A DNA stretch of 64,000 nucleotides, from assembly GCA_030654395.1 (NCBI GenBank), contig JAURXM010000116.1:186001-250000 (forward strand). The letters are read 5' to 3'. Shown piece by piece: positions 54,850 through 63,671 of this stretch. A program made the position numbers and the translations under genes. Positions within the stretch are counted from its first letter, which is position 1. Each line of letters starts with the position of its first letter. Source of the stretch: Aquabacterium sp. GTDB taxonomy: Bacteria; Pseudomonadota; Gammaproteobacteria; Burkholderiales; Burkholderiaceae_C. The notes under the pieces are model-generated. The model made no database searches and was not told the DNA's origin. It saw only the letters and a program-made list of their open reading frames with translations.

Positions 54850-55353
54850 ATGTCTGCCATCATCCATCCACGCACCTACACAGCATCGGAGTTGCTGAGT
54901 CAACGACAGTCAGAACTCGATGAGTTGTTCACTGTCTTGCCCGCGGTCTCGGCCAAAAGCGTCCAAGGTCATTACGCTGGCCGTCTGTTTGCCATCTTGG
55001 GCTTGGGTGTGCTGCCAAGGTTCGTGGCGTCCGGCTTCTATCGCCTGATGGGGGCACCCATCCTCAACCCATGGCGCGGCAAGTCCTTCAACAAGGGTGT
55101 GGGCGCCAATCATTGGTTTGGCGTCAAAGGCCTTGCGTTTGGCCGATACACCGTCAGCAACGGCGTCAGTGAAGTTGATGGCTTGCCCGCCCTGCTGTTG
55201 AACTACGACGTGCCAGAGAACTTGGCCCTGCTGCGTCGGATCAGGGGCGAGGCCCGCCAGCTGAGTGATGGCGTGGTGCTGGCCCGCATGAACTGGAAGA
55301 CCCGTGCAGGCGTTTACCGCGTGCTGTACTTCACTTTGCGCAAGGGTGACTGA
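54850..55353 (+). CDS. Uncharacterised 167-aa protein, copy A
   Basis: 167 aa, no signal peptide. Differs from copy B at only two residues (L15/V, H88/S). The first half carries SVQGHYAGRLFAILGLGVLP; the second half WRGKSFNKGVGANHWFGVKG, LPALLLNYDVPENLALLRRI and YRVLYFTLRKGD. The layout (G-x-W/Y-x-G near the start, a late YD-x-P...R pattern and terminal Y-x-x-L/F strand) faintly recalls the GXWXG-DUF4334 lipid-binding-type fold; this is a weak guess. The gene is the first of the cassette. Confidence 0.85.
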   Translation: MSAIIHPRTYTASELLSQRQSELDELFTVLPAVSAKSVQGHYAGRLFAILGLGVLPRFVASGFYRLMGAPILNPWRGKSFNKGVGANHWFGVKGLAFGRYTVSNGVSEVDGLPALLLNYDVPENLALLRRIRGEARQLSDGVVLARMNWKTRAGVYRVLYFTLRKGD

Positions 55354-55376
55354 CGCGCAGCGTGTCGTCATCAACC
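55354..55376 (+). pseudogene. Scar of a deleted GMC oxidoreductase gene
   Basis: After the 167-aa stop the sequence still follows the first ~25 bp of the copy B GMC gene, but its start codon is ACG and one base is missing (GCGCAGCG-TGTC versus GCGCAGCGATGTC). Then ~28 bp of unrelated sequence lead to the AhpD-like leader, which matches copy B from just after its GMC stop. About 1.4 kb of gene is lost. Confidence 0.8.
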
Positions 55377-55437
55377 AATGCATATTTCTTGAGGGCGGAA
55401 TGCCCGCGTTCTTCATCAAGTGAAAGTGAGACCCATC

Positions 55438-56031
55438 ATGTCATCAGCAACAGCATGCGCTGTGCCCACTCGCTTTACGAAGCGAACCTTTACCGCGGGT
55501 TTGTTTGCTCGCAGCATGTTCTCAGTCGTCATGCATCTTCCAACCTTGGCCCTTGCCATGGTCTCGCCGCGCACATCTCGTGCCCTGCGTGAGCAGGTCA
55601 TGCTGGCCGTTACATCGGTCAATGGCTGTCGATACTGCAGTTGGTTGCACACCGGATTGGCCTTGGAAAACGGGGTCGATCTGGCTGAGCTGCAAAGCAT
55701 CCTGGAATCCGAAGGCATTGAGGTCAAAGATACCCCAGAAGCCGTTGCCATCCTGTTTGCCAAGCACTTTGCGGACACGGTGCGGCAGCCTTCTGCTGCA
55801 GCCGTTCAATCGCTGGAGCAAGTCTTCACGCCTGCCCAAAAGCGAGAAGTCATGGCTTACATCCATGCCATTTACGTGGGCAATCTCAGCGGCAACTGCA
55901 TGGACGCCTGGCTGGCTCGGCTGCGCGGGCAACCCGTAGATACGGGTAACCCAGTCACCGAGGCCGTGGCTGCCATCATCGCTTCCCCGATATTGTTGGC
56001 CATCTGGTTGGCAAATCGGTCCAAACGCTGA
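55438..56031 (+). CDS. AhpD-like / carboxymuconolactone decarboxylase-fold protein, copy A
   Basis: 197 aa from ATG 55438. All-alpha CMD fold with the redox motif C64-x2-C67-x3-H71 (NGCRYCSWLHTGLAL), as in AhpD, where the cysteines act in peroxide reduction. The C-terminus is hydrophobic (EAVAAIIASPILLAIWLAN) and may be a membrane anchor or helix packing. It differs from copy B at about ten residues. The trxB gene further down could supply its reducing power; that is inference. Confidence 0.85.
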   Translation: MSSATACAVPTRFTKRTFTAGLFARSMFSVVMHLPTLALAMVSPRTSRALREQVMLAVTSVNGCRYCSWLHTGLALENGVDLAELQSILESEGIEVKDTPEAVAILFAKHFADTVRQPSAAAVQSLEQVFTPAQKREVMAYIHAIYVGNLSGNCMDAWLARLRGQPVDTGNPVTEAVAAIIASPILLAIWLANRSKR

Positions 56032-56047
56032 TCACGGAGTTTTGACC

Positions 56048-56509
56048 ATGCGTTTTCTAGAGCACAAAATTCCGCCCCCGGTTGTGGGTTTGCTCATTGG
56101 CGCGGGCATGTGGTTCATCGCCGCATCGATGCCGAAGCTCGCGCTGGGTGACCTGCTGCGGTGGGCGATGGCTGGATGGCTGATTGCCGGTGGGTTGAGC
56201 ATCACCTTGCTTGGTGGATGGGCATTTCGTCGAGCCCAAACAACCGTCAACCCATTGAAGCCAGAGGCTGCATCCACACTGGTTGTGGCCGGTATATATC
56301 GGTACACACGCAATCCAATGTATGTTGGCTTTGCCATGGTGCTTATCGGCTGGGCGGCTTATCTGTCGTCTCCTCCAGCTTTGTTGGGCCCCGCATTGTT
56401 CGTGCTGTTCATTACCCGTTTTCAGATCGTTCCTGAAGAACGCGTGCTGAGCGTCAAGTTTGGCCAGCAGTTTGCTGCGTACAAGGTGCAGGTGCGGCGA
56501 TGGCTGTGA
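56048..56509 (+). CDS. Isoprenylcysteine carboxyl methyltransferase-like membrane protein
   Basis: 153 aa, four hydrophobic segments. The C-terminal signature VVAGIYRYTRNPMYVGFAMV and a late EERVLSVKFGQQFAAYKVQV (the EE-x-L-x3-F-G-x2-Y pattern) belong to the ICMT/PEMT membrane methyltransferase family. In bacteria the substrates are mostly unknown, often lipids. 16 bp after the AhpD-like gene, probably co-transcribed. Confidence 0.88.
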   Translation: MRFLEHKIPPPVVGLLIGAGMWFIAASMPKLALGDLLRWAMAGWLIAGGLSITLLGGWAFRRAQTTVNPLKPEAASTLVVAGIYRYTRNPMYVGFAMVLIGWAAYLSSPPALLGPALFVLFITRFQIVPEERVLSVKFGQQFAAYKVQVRRWL

Positions 56510-56634
56510 GCCAACAACCTAGCCCGCCTCAACATCACGCGTTTTAAAACAGCTCCGATAGAGCAGAGGCTGTTCTCCTGTGCGGACGCTGGCATTGCGC
56601 CGCACCGTACAGCCACGCCTTGTCGAAAATTTGA

Positions 56635-57594
<960 letters not shown>

Positions 57595-57667
57595 GCCAAA
57601 CGCCAACCCAGGATTGCACCTTTTAGGTACACGAAGCGGTTGAGCCGCTCGATTGGAAGGAACAAGC

Positions 57668-58546
57668 ATGACGGACAAGACCAATCTATTGCGGATTTCT
57701 GGGGCATTCAGCGAGCGCGTCGCGCGCCTGTTCGCAGCCCAGCAGGCCGCATTTCTGAAGCAACCCTACCCTGAAGCTGCTCAGCGCATCGCCCAACTCA
57801 AGGCCTTGCGCACGCAGATCTCGCGTTATCAGGACGTGCTGGCCGAGGCCATGCGCAAGGACTTTGGCTATCGACCTGCGGCCGAATCAAAAATGGTCGA
57901 TCTTCTCGGCTCGACATTGGAATTGAACCATGCCATCAAGCACGTGAAACGCTGGATGAAATCGAGTCGGCGCTCGGTTGAATGGATGTTCCTCACCAAC
58001 AGAGTCGAGGTGACCTACCAGCCCAAAGGCGCGAGCGTTGAGGCCTGTGCGCCGATCCCTGCCGGCACCGGGCGGCAGATGCCGTTGCACATCGTCACGA
58101 ATATGAGCCCTGACATGGCGGTCATGAAGGAAGAGTTGTTCGGACCCGTGCTGCCGATCGTGCCCTACGACACGATGGAAGAAGCCATAGCCTTCATCAA
58201 CAAGCGGCCGCGCCCACTCGCCCTGTATTGCTTTAGTCACAACGGACACGAACGCGATGAGTTGCTGCGCCGCACGCATTCGGGCGGCGTGTCAGTCAAC
58301 GACTGGGGGTGGCACGCCATCAACCATGATGCGCCATTCGGTGGTGTGGGCAATTCGGGTATGGGGAACTATCACGGCGAGGAAGGCTTCCGCGAGCTGT
58401 CGCACGCCAAGACGGTGTTCCAGCGTCATCGCTTTTTCCCCATCGGGCTGTTTTATCCGCCATACGGCACCTTCGTGCCGCGCCTCGTACTGAAGGTGTT
58501 CTTGGGCAAAGGCGATCCGGAGTTGGGCGGCCAGGCTAGGCATTGA
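57668..58546 (+). pseudogene. Coniferyl-aldehyde-dehydrogenase-like gene with a large internal in-frame deletion
   Basis: 292 aa, against about 470-480 for the family. GGAAGG precedes ATG 57668. The N-terminal part (to EVTYQPKG, residue ~116) and the C-terminal part (from IPAGTGRQMPLHIVTN) are well conserved, but the middle ~180 residues are gone. These held the NAD-binding core (PWNFP, GGK) and the catalytic cysteine. The remaining frame is intact with no stop, so the loss is a clean deletion. It cannot be an active aldehyde dehydrogenase. Confidence 0.85.
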
Positions 58547-58619
58547 GTGCCTCCCGCTGTTCGACCCCGGCTGATTTGCGCCATACCTTTCACCACGCAT
58601 CAAATCGACGCAATCACCA

Positions 58620-58652
58620 TGCAAGACCCGTCCCCTGTAGGGAGGTCTTGCA
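58620..58652 (+). promoter_or_regulatory. Strong leader hairpin upstream of the acyl-CoA synthetase gene
   Basis: TGCAAGACC (58620-58628) pairs with GGTCTTGCA (58644-58652), and inside it TCCC (58631-58634) pairs with GGGA (58640-58643); only a 2-nt bulge interrupts 13 pairs. It ends 21 bp before the ATG; a possible RBS TAGGAGA follows. No T-run follows. Confidence 0.8.
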
Positions 58653-58673
58653 GGCATTCCATAGGAGACGACC

Positions 58674-60308
58674 ATGACGACCAGGCACTGGCAGGCCAGC
58701 TACGGCAGCATCCCTAAAGAAATCAACCCCGATGAGTACAACTCAGTCGTCGCGCTGATGGAGCAGGCGATGAGCCGTTTCTCCGCGTTGCCGGCGTTCC
58801 GTAGCGTTGACCAGACGCTGAGTTACGCGGACATTGACCGCTTGTCGCGAGACTTTGCTGCCTACCTGCAGGGCAAGCTCGGCGTGAAAAAGGGCGACCG
58901 CGTCGCTGTCATGGCGCCGAACCTGCTCGCCTTCCCGATCGCCTTCCTGGGGATCATTCGCGCGGGTGCCGTGCAAGTGAACGTGAACCCGCTGTACACG
59001 CCGCGTGAGCTGGAGCATCAGTTGAATGACGCGGGCGTTGAAACGATCTTGGTCTACAGCGGCGTGTCAGGCACGGTGGCTGAGGTGATGCCTAAGACGC
59101 GATTGAAGACCGTCATCACGACCGGTGTCGGCGACGGCAGTGGCGCCGCCTTGCCGAGCACGCCTGTCGATCAGCGCCTGAATGGCTCGATCACGCTCGA
59201 TGATGCGCTCGCCGATGGCGCTGCACTCACCTTGCTGCCTGTCGAGGTCGGTGGCGACGACCTGCTCTTCCTGCAATACACAGGGGGCACCACCGGGCTG
59301 TCCAAAGGTGCTGCACTTTCGCACCGCAACCTCGTAGCCAATATCGAGCAATTCAAGGCCTTCATGCCCGAGAACCTGCGGCCCGGGCAGGAGGTTCTCG
59401 TGACAGCGGTCCCGATGTATCACATCTTCGCGCTCATGGTGAACTTCATTACTTACTTTTCGGTGGGTGCAGACAACTGGCTGGTGCCCAACCCGCGCGA
59501 CTTCGACAACTTCATCGACACCTTGAAGAAATCGCGGCCCAGCATCTTCACCGGCGTCAACACGCTGTACGCCGGCTTGGTCGCGCACCCCAAGAGTAGA
59601 TCGGTCGACTGGTCCAATCTACGCCTGGCTGTAGGCGGTGGCTCTGCCGTAATCCGGTCCGTGTCAGACAAGTGGTTGGCGCTCACCGGCACCTTCATTC
59701 GTGAAGGTTTTGGCATGTCGGAGGCAAGCCCGGCTGTCAGTTTCAATCCGGCCTCCGTGCAGAGCTTCAACGGCACCACCGGGCTGCCGATGCCCTCGAC
59801 CGACGTTAAGCTCCTTGATGAGGCCAACCGCGAGGTCAGCATCGGTGAACCCGGCGAGATCTGCGTCAAGGGCCCGCAGGTCATGCGTGGCTACTGGCTA
59901 AGGCCAGAAACCCAGGCCAGTACCTTCACCGAGGACGGCTACTTCCGCACCGGTGACATCGGCGTGTTTGACGACAAGGGATTCCTGAAGATCGTCGATC
60001 GCAAGAAGGACATGATCATCGTCTCTGGTTTCAACGTCTTCCCGAACGAGATAGAGGAAGTGGCGACCGCCTGCCCTGGCGTATTCGAATGCGCTTGCGT
60101 TGGCGTACCTGACGAGAAATCGGGCGAAGCGATCAAGCTGTTCGTCGTGAGGGCGGCCGGTTCCGAGTTGACTGAGGCCGACTTGCTTGCCCATTGCCGC
60201 AAGGACTTGACAGGCTACAAAGTGCCGAAAATCGTGCGTTTCGTCGATGCGCTGCCGAAGTCGACGGTCGGCAAAATCCTGCGCCGCGAATTGCGCAACG
60301 TGGCGTGA
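58674..60308 (+). CDS. Long-chain fatty acid-CoA ligase-like AMP-binding enzyme (FadD type)
   Basis: 544 aa. ANL superfamily adenylating enzyme: P-loop-like YTGGTTGLSKGAALSHRN, GYFRTGDIG (A8 hinge) and the catalytic lysine near the C-terminus in PKSTVGKILRREL. It activates a carboxylic acid with ATP and CoA. The RBS is TAGGAGA. Context (GMC oxidase, aldehyde dehydrogenase) suggests the acid comes from alcohol oxidation. Confidence 0.92.
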   Translation: MTTRHWQASYGSIPKEINPDEYNSVVALMEQAMSRFSALPAFRSVDQTLSYADIDRLSRDFAAYLQGKLGVKKGDRVAVMAPNLLAFPIAFLGIIRAGAVQVNVNPLYTPRELEHQLNDAGVETILVYSGVSGTVAEVMPKTRLKTVITTGVGDGSGAALPSTPVDQRLNGSITLDDALADGAALTLLPVEVGGDDLLFLQYTGGTTGLSKGAALSHRNLVANIEQFKAFMPENLRPGQEVLVTAVPMYHIFALMVNFITYFSVGADNWLVPNPRDFDNFIDTLKKSRPSIFTGVNTLYAGLVAHPKSRSVDWSNLRLAVGGGSAVIRSVSDKWLALTGTFIREGFGMSEASPAVSFNPASVQSFNGTTGLPMPSTDVKLLDEANREVSIGEPGEICVKGPQVMRGYWLRPETQASTFTEDGYFRTGDIGVFDDKGFLKIVDRKKDMIIVSGFNVFPNEIEEVATACPGVFECACVGVPDEKSGEAIKLFVVRAAGSELTEADLLAHCRKDLTGYKVPKIVRFVDALPKSTVGKILRRELRNVA

Positions 60309-60362
60309 ACAGCCTAGCCTTGTTGATCCGTGCCCCCTGGCATCCAGTGATACATGCTTAAA

Positions 60363-60381
60363 GCATCAGTTTGGCTAATGC
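60363..60381. promoter_or_regulatory. Candidate LysR-type site, copy B
   Basis: GCATCAG-TTTGG-CTAATGC, the same site as in copy A with one mismatch in the right arm. The T-N11-A spacing is kept, so the LysR protein could bind both. Confidence 0.5.
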
Positions 60382-60400
60382 TGGCCTTATAAATGATCGT

Positions 60401-60455
60401 TTGATGCACGCTAAGCGAATGCACACAATGAATCCATCATTCTTGAGGATTCATT
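60401..60455 (+). promoter_or_regulatory. Promoter and operator/leader hairpin of the 167-aa gene, copy B
   Basis: AATGAATCC (60427-60435), 11-nt loop, GGATTCATT (60447-60455): both arms are identical to copy A while the loop has two changes (ATCATTCTTGA instead of ATCTTTTTTGA). The GAGG again straddles loop and right arm. Confidence 0.6.
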
Positions 60456-60456
60456 C

Positions 60457-60960
60457 ATGTCTGCCATCATCCACCCACGCACCTACACCGCATCTGAGGT
60501 GCTGAGTCAACGACAGTCAGAACTCGATGAGTTGTTCACTGTCTTGCCCGCGGTCTCGGCCAAAAGCGTCCAAGGTCATTACGCTGGCCGCCTGTTTGCT
60601 ATCTTGGGTTTGGGTGTGCTGCCAAGGTTCGTGGCGTCCGGCTTCTATCGCCTGATGGGCGCCCCCATCCTCAACCCATGGCGCGGCAAGTCCTTCAATA
60701 AGGGGGTGGGCGCCAATAGTTGGTTCGGGGTCAAAGGGCTGGCTTTTGGCCGATACACCGTCAGCAACGGCGTCAGTGAAGTTGATGGCTTGCCCGCGCT
60801 GCTGTTGAACTACGACGTGCCAGAGAACCTGGCCCTGCTGCGTCGGATCAGGGGTGAGGCCCGCCAGCTGAGTGATGGCGTGGTGCTGGCCCGCATGAAC
60901 TGGAAGACCCGCGCAGGCGTTTACCGCGTGCTGTACTTCACCTTGCGAAAGGGCGACTGA
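60457..60960 (+). CDS. Uncharacterised 167-aa protein, copy B
   Basis: 167 aa, 165 identical to copy A. By eye about 25 base differences separate the two genes, of which all but about three are silent, a sign of selection on the protein. The stop TGA shares its last base with the GMC ATG (TGATG), so it is translationally coupled to the oxidoreductase; a partner or substrate-carrier role for that enzyme is plausible but unproven. Confidence 0.87.
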   Translation: MSAIIHPRTYTASEVLSQRQSELDELFTVLPAVSAKSVQGHYAGRLFAILGLGVLPRFVASGFYRLMGAPILNPWRGKSFNKGVGANSWFGVKGLAFGRYTVSNGVSEVDGLPALLLNYDVPENLALLRRIRGEARQLSDGVVLARMNWKTRAGVYRVLYFTLRKGD

Positions 60961-62396
60961 TGCGCAGCGATGTCATCATCATTGGCAGCGGCTTTGGTGG
61001 CTCATTTGCTGCACACCAGCTGGTTAAAGCGGGCGCCAAAGTCACGATGATCGAGCGTGGCCCATGGCGCCAAACGGCAGCACTTGAGCGCCTGGGTGTG
61101 CAGATGGAGCGCAGCCCTTTGCCCCGTGGCCGGCACGTGTTCAGTCATTTGGTGCGTGAGGTGCATGCCCCCTTCTTGAAGGCCAGCGGCGTGCGCTTGA
61201 ACCGGCACGGTCTGTTTGACATCCACCTCGGGGGGGAGTTGACCGTGGTGTGCAGCAGCGGTGTGGGCGGGGGCAGCCATGTGTACTCCGCCATGAACAC
61301 GCGCCCGATCGACCCGGCATATTGGACTGGCCATGTGGATGGCGTTGACGAGCACGTCATGTCGCCTTGGTATGACCAAGCACTTGGCATCATGGGCTCA
61401 CAGGTGCCCCAGCTGGGCCAAGGCATGCCCAATTTCACCGGTGATCGTTTGGCAGCAGATCCCCTGCTGAAGGCCGATCCAGATTTGGCCCAACCAGCCA
61501 TGGGCTATCGGTTTGAGTCTGGCCACTACCGCAACAACAGCTTCTTTGGCAGCGCGCAAGGCGACAAAGTCACGCTGGACGAGCGCTTGATCGTGCCCGC
61601 CACGTCGCAAGGGCTGACGGTACTGGACAGGCACGAGGCACTCGATATCGGGGCGGCCGCCAATGGCTGGCGCGTCACGGTCAGGGACGAGGGCGGCCGA
61701 TACCGCCACCTGCAGGCACCGCGCGTCATCATGGCGGCAGGCACACTCAACACCATGCGGCTGATGCTGAGCTCGCGTGCTCGCGGTCAATTGGGTGAGC
61801 TGCCGGGCTTGGGCTTGGGTATCGGCGGCAATGGCGATTCGCCTGCATGGTGGGCTTGCCAGCATGAAGATGCTGACTACAGTCTGGGCCCACCTTGCCA
61901 TGGTCGCTTCGCCTTGCGTGAAGGCGACACGCCCGGCTACCTCACCTCGTTTGGCCTGAACGGTGTGGACGAATTGCCTCTGCCAGCTTCTATCAAAAAG
62001 CGGCTGAAGCAGAGCCTGCTTTTGGTGGGCATGGGGCCCGATGGGGCCAATGGGCAAGCGGTATGGCGCAAAGGCAGGTTGCAACTGCGCTACGACCGAG
62101 AGGCCAACCCGATACTGGGCGACATCGCCAAGGCCTACCGTCAACTGGGCCTGGCATCCGGGAAGCCGCTCTACCAGTTCCCGCAATGGCCGGCCACTGT
62201 GCACCCGCTGGGCGGCGCGCGCCTGAGCCAGACCGCGCACACCGGCGTTGTCAATGGGCAAGGCCAAGTTCATGGCCTGCCAGGCTTGTACGTTGCCGAT
62301 GCCAGTGCCTTGCCTGCTGCACCTGGCACACCACCTTCCATGACCATCGCCGCATGGGGACAGCACGTCGCCCAAGGCATTTGTCTAGTGGGCTGA
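60960..62396 (+). CDS. GMC-family FAD oxidoreductase (cholesterol-oxidase-like)
   Basis: 478 aa. FAD motif VIIIGSGFGGSFAAHQLVKA at the N-terminus, SSGVGGGSHVYSAMNTRP, and near the C-terminus TVHPLGGARLS, which contains the active-site histidine region, then GLYVADASALPAAPGTPPSM. No secretion signal. Enzymes of this branch oxidise sterols, long-chain alcohols or similar hydroxyl compounds to carbonyls. It is fused in translation to the 167-aa gene and followed by the AhpD-like gene. Confidence 0.9.
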   Translation: MRSDVIIIGSGFGGSFAAHQLVKAGAKVTMIERGPWRQTAALERLGVQMERSPLPRGRHVFSHLVREVHAPFLKASGVRLNRHGLFDIHLGGELTVVCSSGVGGGSHVYSAMNTRPIDPAYWTGHVDGVDEHVMSPWYDQALGIMGSQVPQLGQGMPNFTGDRLAADPLLKADPDLAQPAMGYRFESGHYRNNSFFGSAQGDKVTLDERLIVPATSQGLTVLDRHEALDIGAAANGWRVTVRDEGGRYRHLQAPRVIMAAGTLNTMRLMLSSRARGQLGELPGLGLGIGGNGDSPAWWACQHEDADYSLGPPCHGRFALREGDTPGYLTSFGLNGVDELPLPASIKKRLKQSLLLVGMGPDGANGQAVWRKGRLQLRYDREANPILGDIAKAYRQLGLASGKPLYQFPQWPATVHPLGGARLSQTAHTGVVNGQGQVHGLPGLYVADASALPAAPGTPPSMTIAAWGQHVAQGICLVG

Positions 62397-62434
62397 TCGC
62401 CCGCGTTCTTCATCAAATGAAAGTGAGATCAACC

Positions 62435-63028
62435 ATGTCTTCAGCAACGGCACCCTCATTGCCCACTCGCTTTACGAAGCGAACCTTTACAGCGGGCTTG
62501 TTTGCTCGCAGCATGTTCTCAGCCACCATGCATCTTCCAACCTTGGCCCTTGCCATGGTCTCGCCACGTACGTCTCGCGCACTGCGTGAGCAGGTCATGC
62601 TGGCCGTCACATCGGTCAACGGCTGTCGATATTGCAGCTGGTTGCACACCGGATTGGCCTTGGAGAACGGAGTCGATCTGGCTGAGCTGCAAGGCATTCT
62701 GGAATCCGAAGGCATAGAGGTCAAAGATACCCCAGAAGCCGTTGCCATCCTGTTTGCCAAGCACTTTGCAGACACTGTGCGGCAGCCTTCTGCTGCAGCC
62801 GTTCAATCTCTGGAGCAGGTCTTCACACCTGCCCAAAAGCGTGAAGTCATGGCCTACATCCACGCCATCTACGTGGGCAATCTGGCCGGTAATTGCATGG
62901 ATGCTTGGCTGGCGCGGCTGCGTGGACAAGCCGTAGACACGGGCAACCCAGTCACCGAGGCCGTGGCTGCCATCATCGCATCGCCCATATTGCTGGCCAT
63001 CTGGTTGGCCAATCGCGACAAGCACTGA
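62435..63028 (+). CDS. AhpD-like / carboxymuconolactone decarboxylase-fold protein, copy B
   Basis: 197 aa from ATG 62435. The C64-x2-C67-x3-H71 redox motif is the same as in copy A, and differences are confined mostly to residues 7-9, 30-31 and the end. It probably handles peroxide from the oxidase, as AhpD-type proteins do; this is inference from context. Confidence 0.85.
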   Translation: MSSATAPSLPTRFTKRTFTAGLFARSMFSATMHLPTLALAMVSPRTSRALREQVMLAVTSVNGCRYCSWLHTGLALENGVDLAELQGILESEGIEVKDTPEAVAILFAKHFADTVRQPSAAAVQSLEQVFTPAQKREVMAYIHAIYVGNLAGNCMDAWLARLRGQAVDTGNPVTEAVAAIIASPILLAIWLANRDKH

Positions 63029-63070
63029 TCACGCATCAAATCGATGCAGCTTACTGGCTAGGCCTTATAT

Positions 63071-63592
63071 ATGCGCACCGTTGCTTGTACCCGTGACCGT
63101 CACGCCGAGTCCATCCTCGCGATCTTCAATGATGCGATCGTGCATTCAACGGCGCTTTACGACTACTCGGCCAGGCCGCTGTCATCCATGGACGCGTGGT
63201 TTGCAGCGAAAGCAGCGGGCGGCTTCCCCGTCATTGGCATCGAGTCTGAGTCGGGCGAGTTGTTGGGTTTTGCGAGCTATGGTGTATTCAGGGCATGGCC
63301 TGCGTACAAGTACACCGTGGAGCACGCCGTGTACGTTCACAAGGACCACCGTGGTTCGGGCTTGGGGATGAGGCTCATGGGTGAGCTCATTGCGGCAGCG
63401 AAGGCGCAAAACCGCCACGTGCTGGTGGGCTGCATCGATGCCAGCAACCAAGGCAGCATCGCGCTGCACGAGCGGCTCGGGTTTGCGCATGCCGGGACCA
63501 TCAAACAGGCCGGGTTTAAATTTGGGCGCTGGCTGGATGTGGCGCTGTATCAACTGATCCTTGACACCCCCTCTGAGCCTGTGGATGGCTAG
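63071..63592 (+). CDS. GNAT N-acetyltransferase (phosphinothricin acetyltransferase-like)
   Basis: 173 aa. GNAT fold: SILAIFNDAIVHSTALYDYS, acetyl-CoA-binding loop in VYVHKDHRGSGLGMRLMGEL, then VGCIDASNQGSIALHERLGF. Resembles PAT/Bar-type acetyltransferases, which act on glufosinate or methionine sulfoximine-like amines. An AGG lies 9-12 bases before the ATG in a GGCCTTATAT context that echoes the leaders of the two cassette copies. Confidence 0.88.
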   Translation: MRTVACTRDRHAESILAIFNDAIVHSTALYDYSARPLSSMDAWFAAKAAGGFPVIGIESESGELLGFASYGVFRAWPAYKYTVEHAVYVHKDHRGSGLGMRLMGELIAAAKAQNRHVLVGCIDASNQGSIALHERLGFAHAGTIKQAGFKFGRWLDVALYQLILDTPSEPVDG

Positions 63593-63671
63593 AAATAGCA
63601 GGTCAAAGCCCTTTTGAATTGGGCGGTCAACCCTCAGGAAGTGCGGCCCAATGAGGCCATGAGGATTCAGC

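Larger units (their letters stand above)
54718..56036 (+). repeat. Duplicated cassette, copy A
   Basis: Matches 60325-63033. It runs from the last ~35 bp of the LysR gene to TGATCACG just past the AhpD-like gene. The two genes correspond to those in copy B at about 95% nucleotide identity in the 167-aa gene. The GMC oxidoreductase present in copy B is absent apart from a short scar. Confidence 0.92.
60325..63033 (+). repeat. Duplicated cassette, copy B
   Basis: Second copy of 54718-56036, with a complete GMC oxidoreductase between the shared genes. Its left edge carries a degraded piece of the LysR 3' end (GATCCGTGCCC...CTGGCATCCAGTG), so copy B derives from the arrangement seen at copy A. 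No transposase or terminal repeat is visible. Confidence 0.92.
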
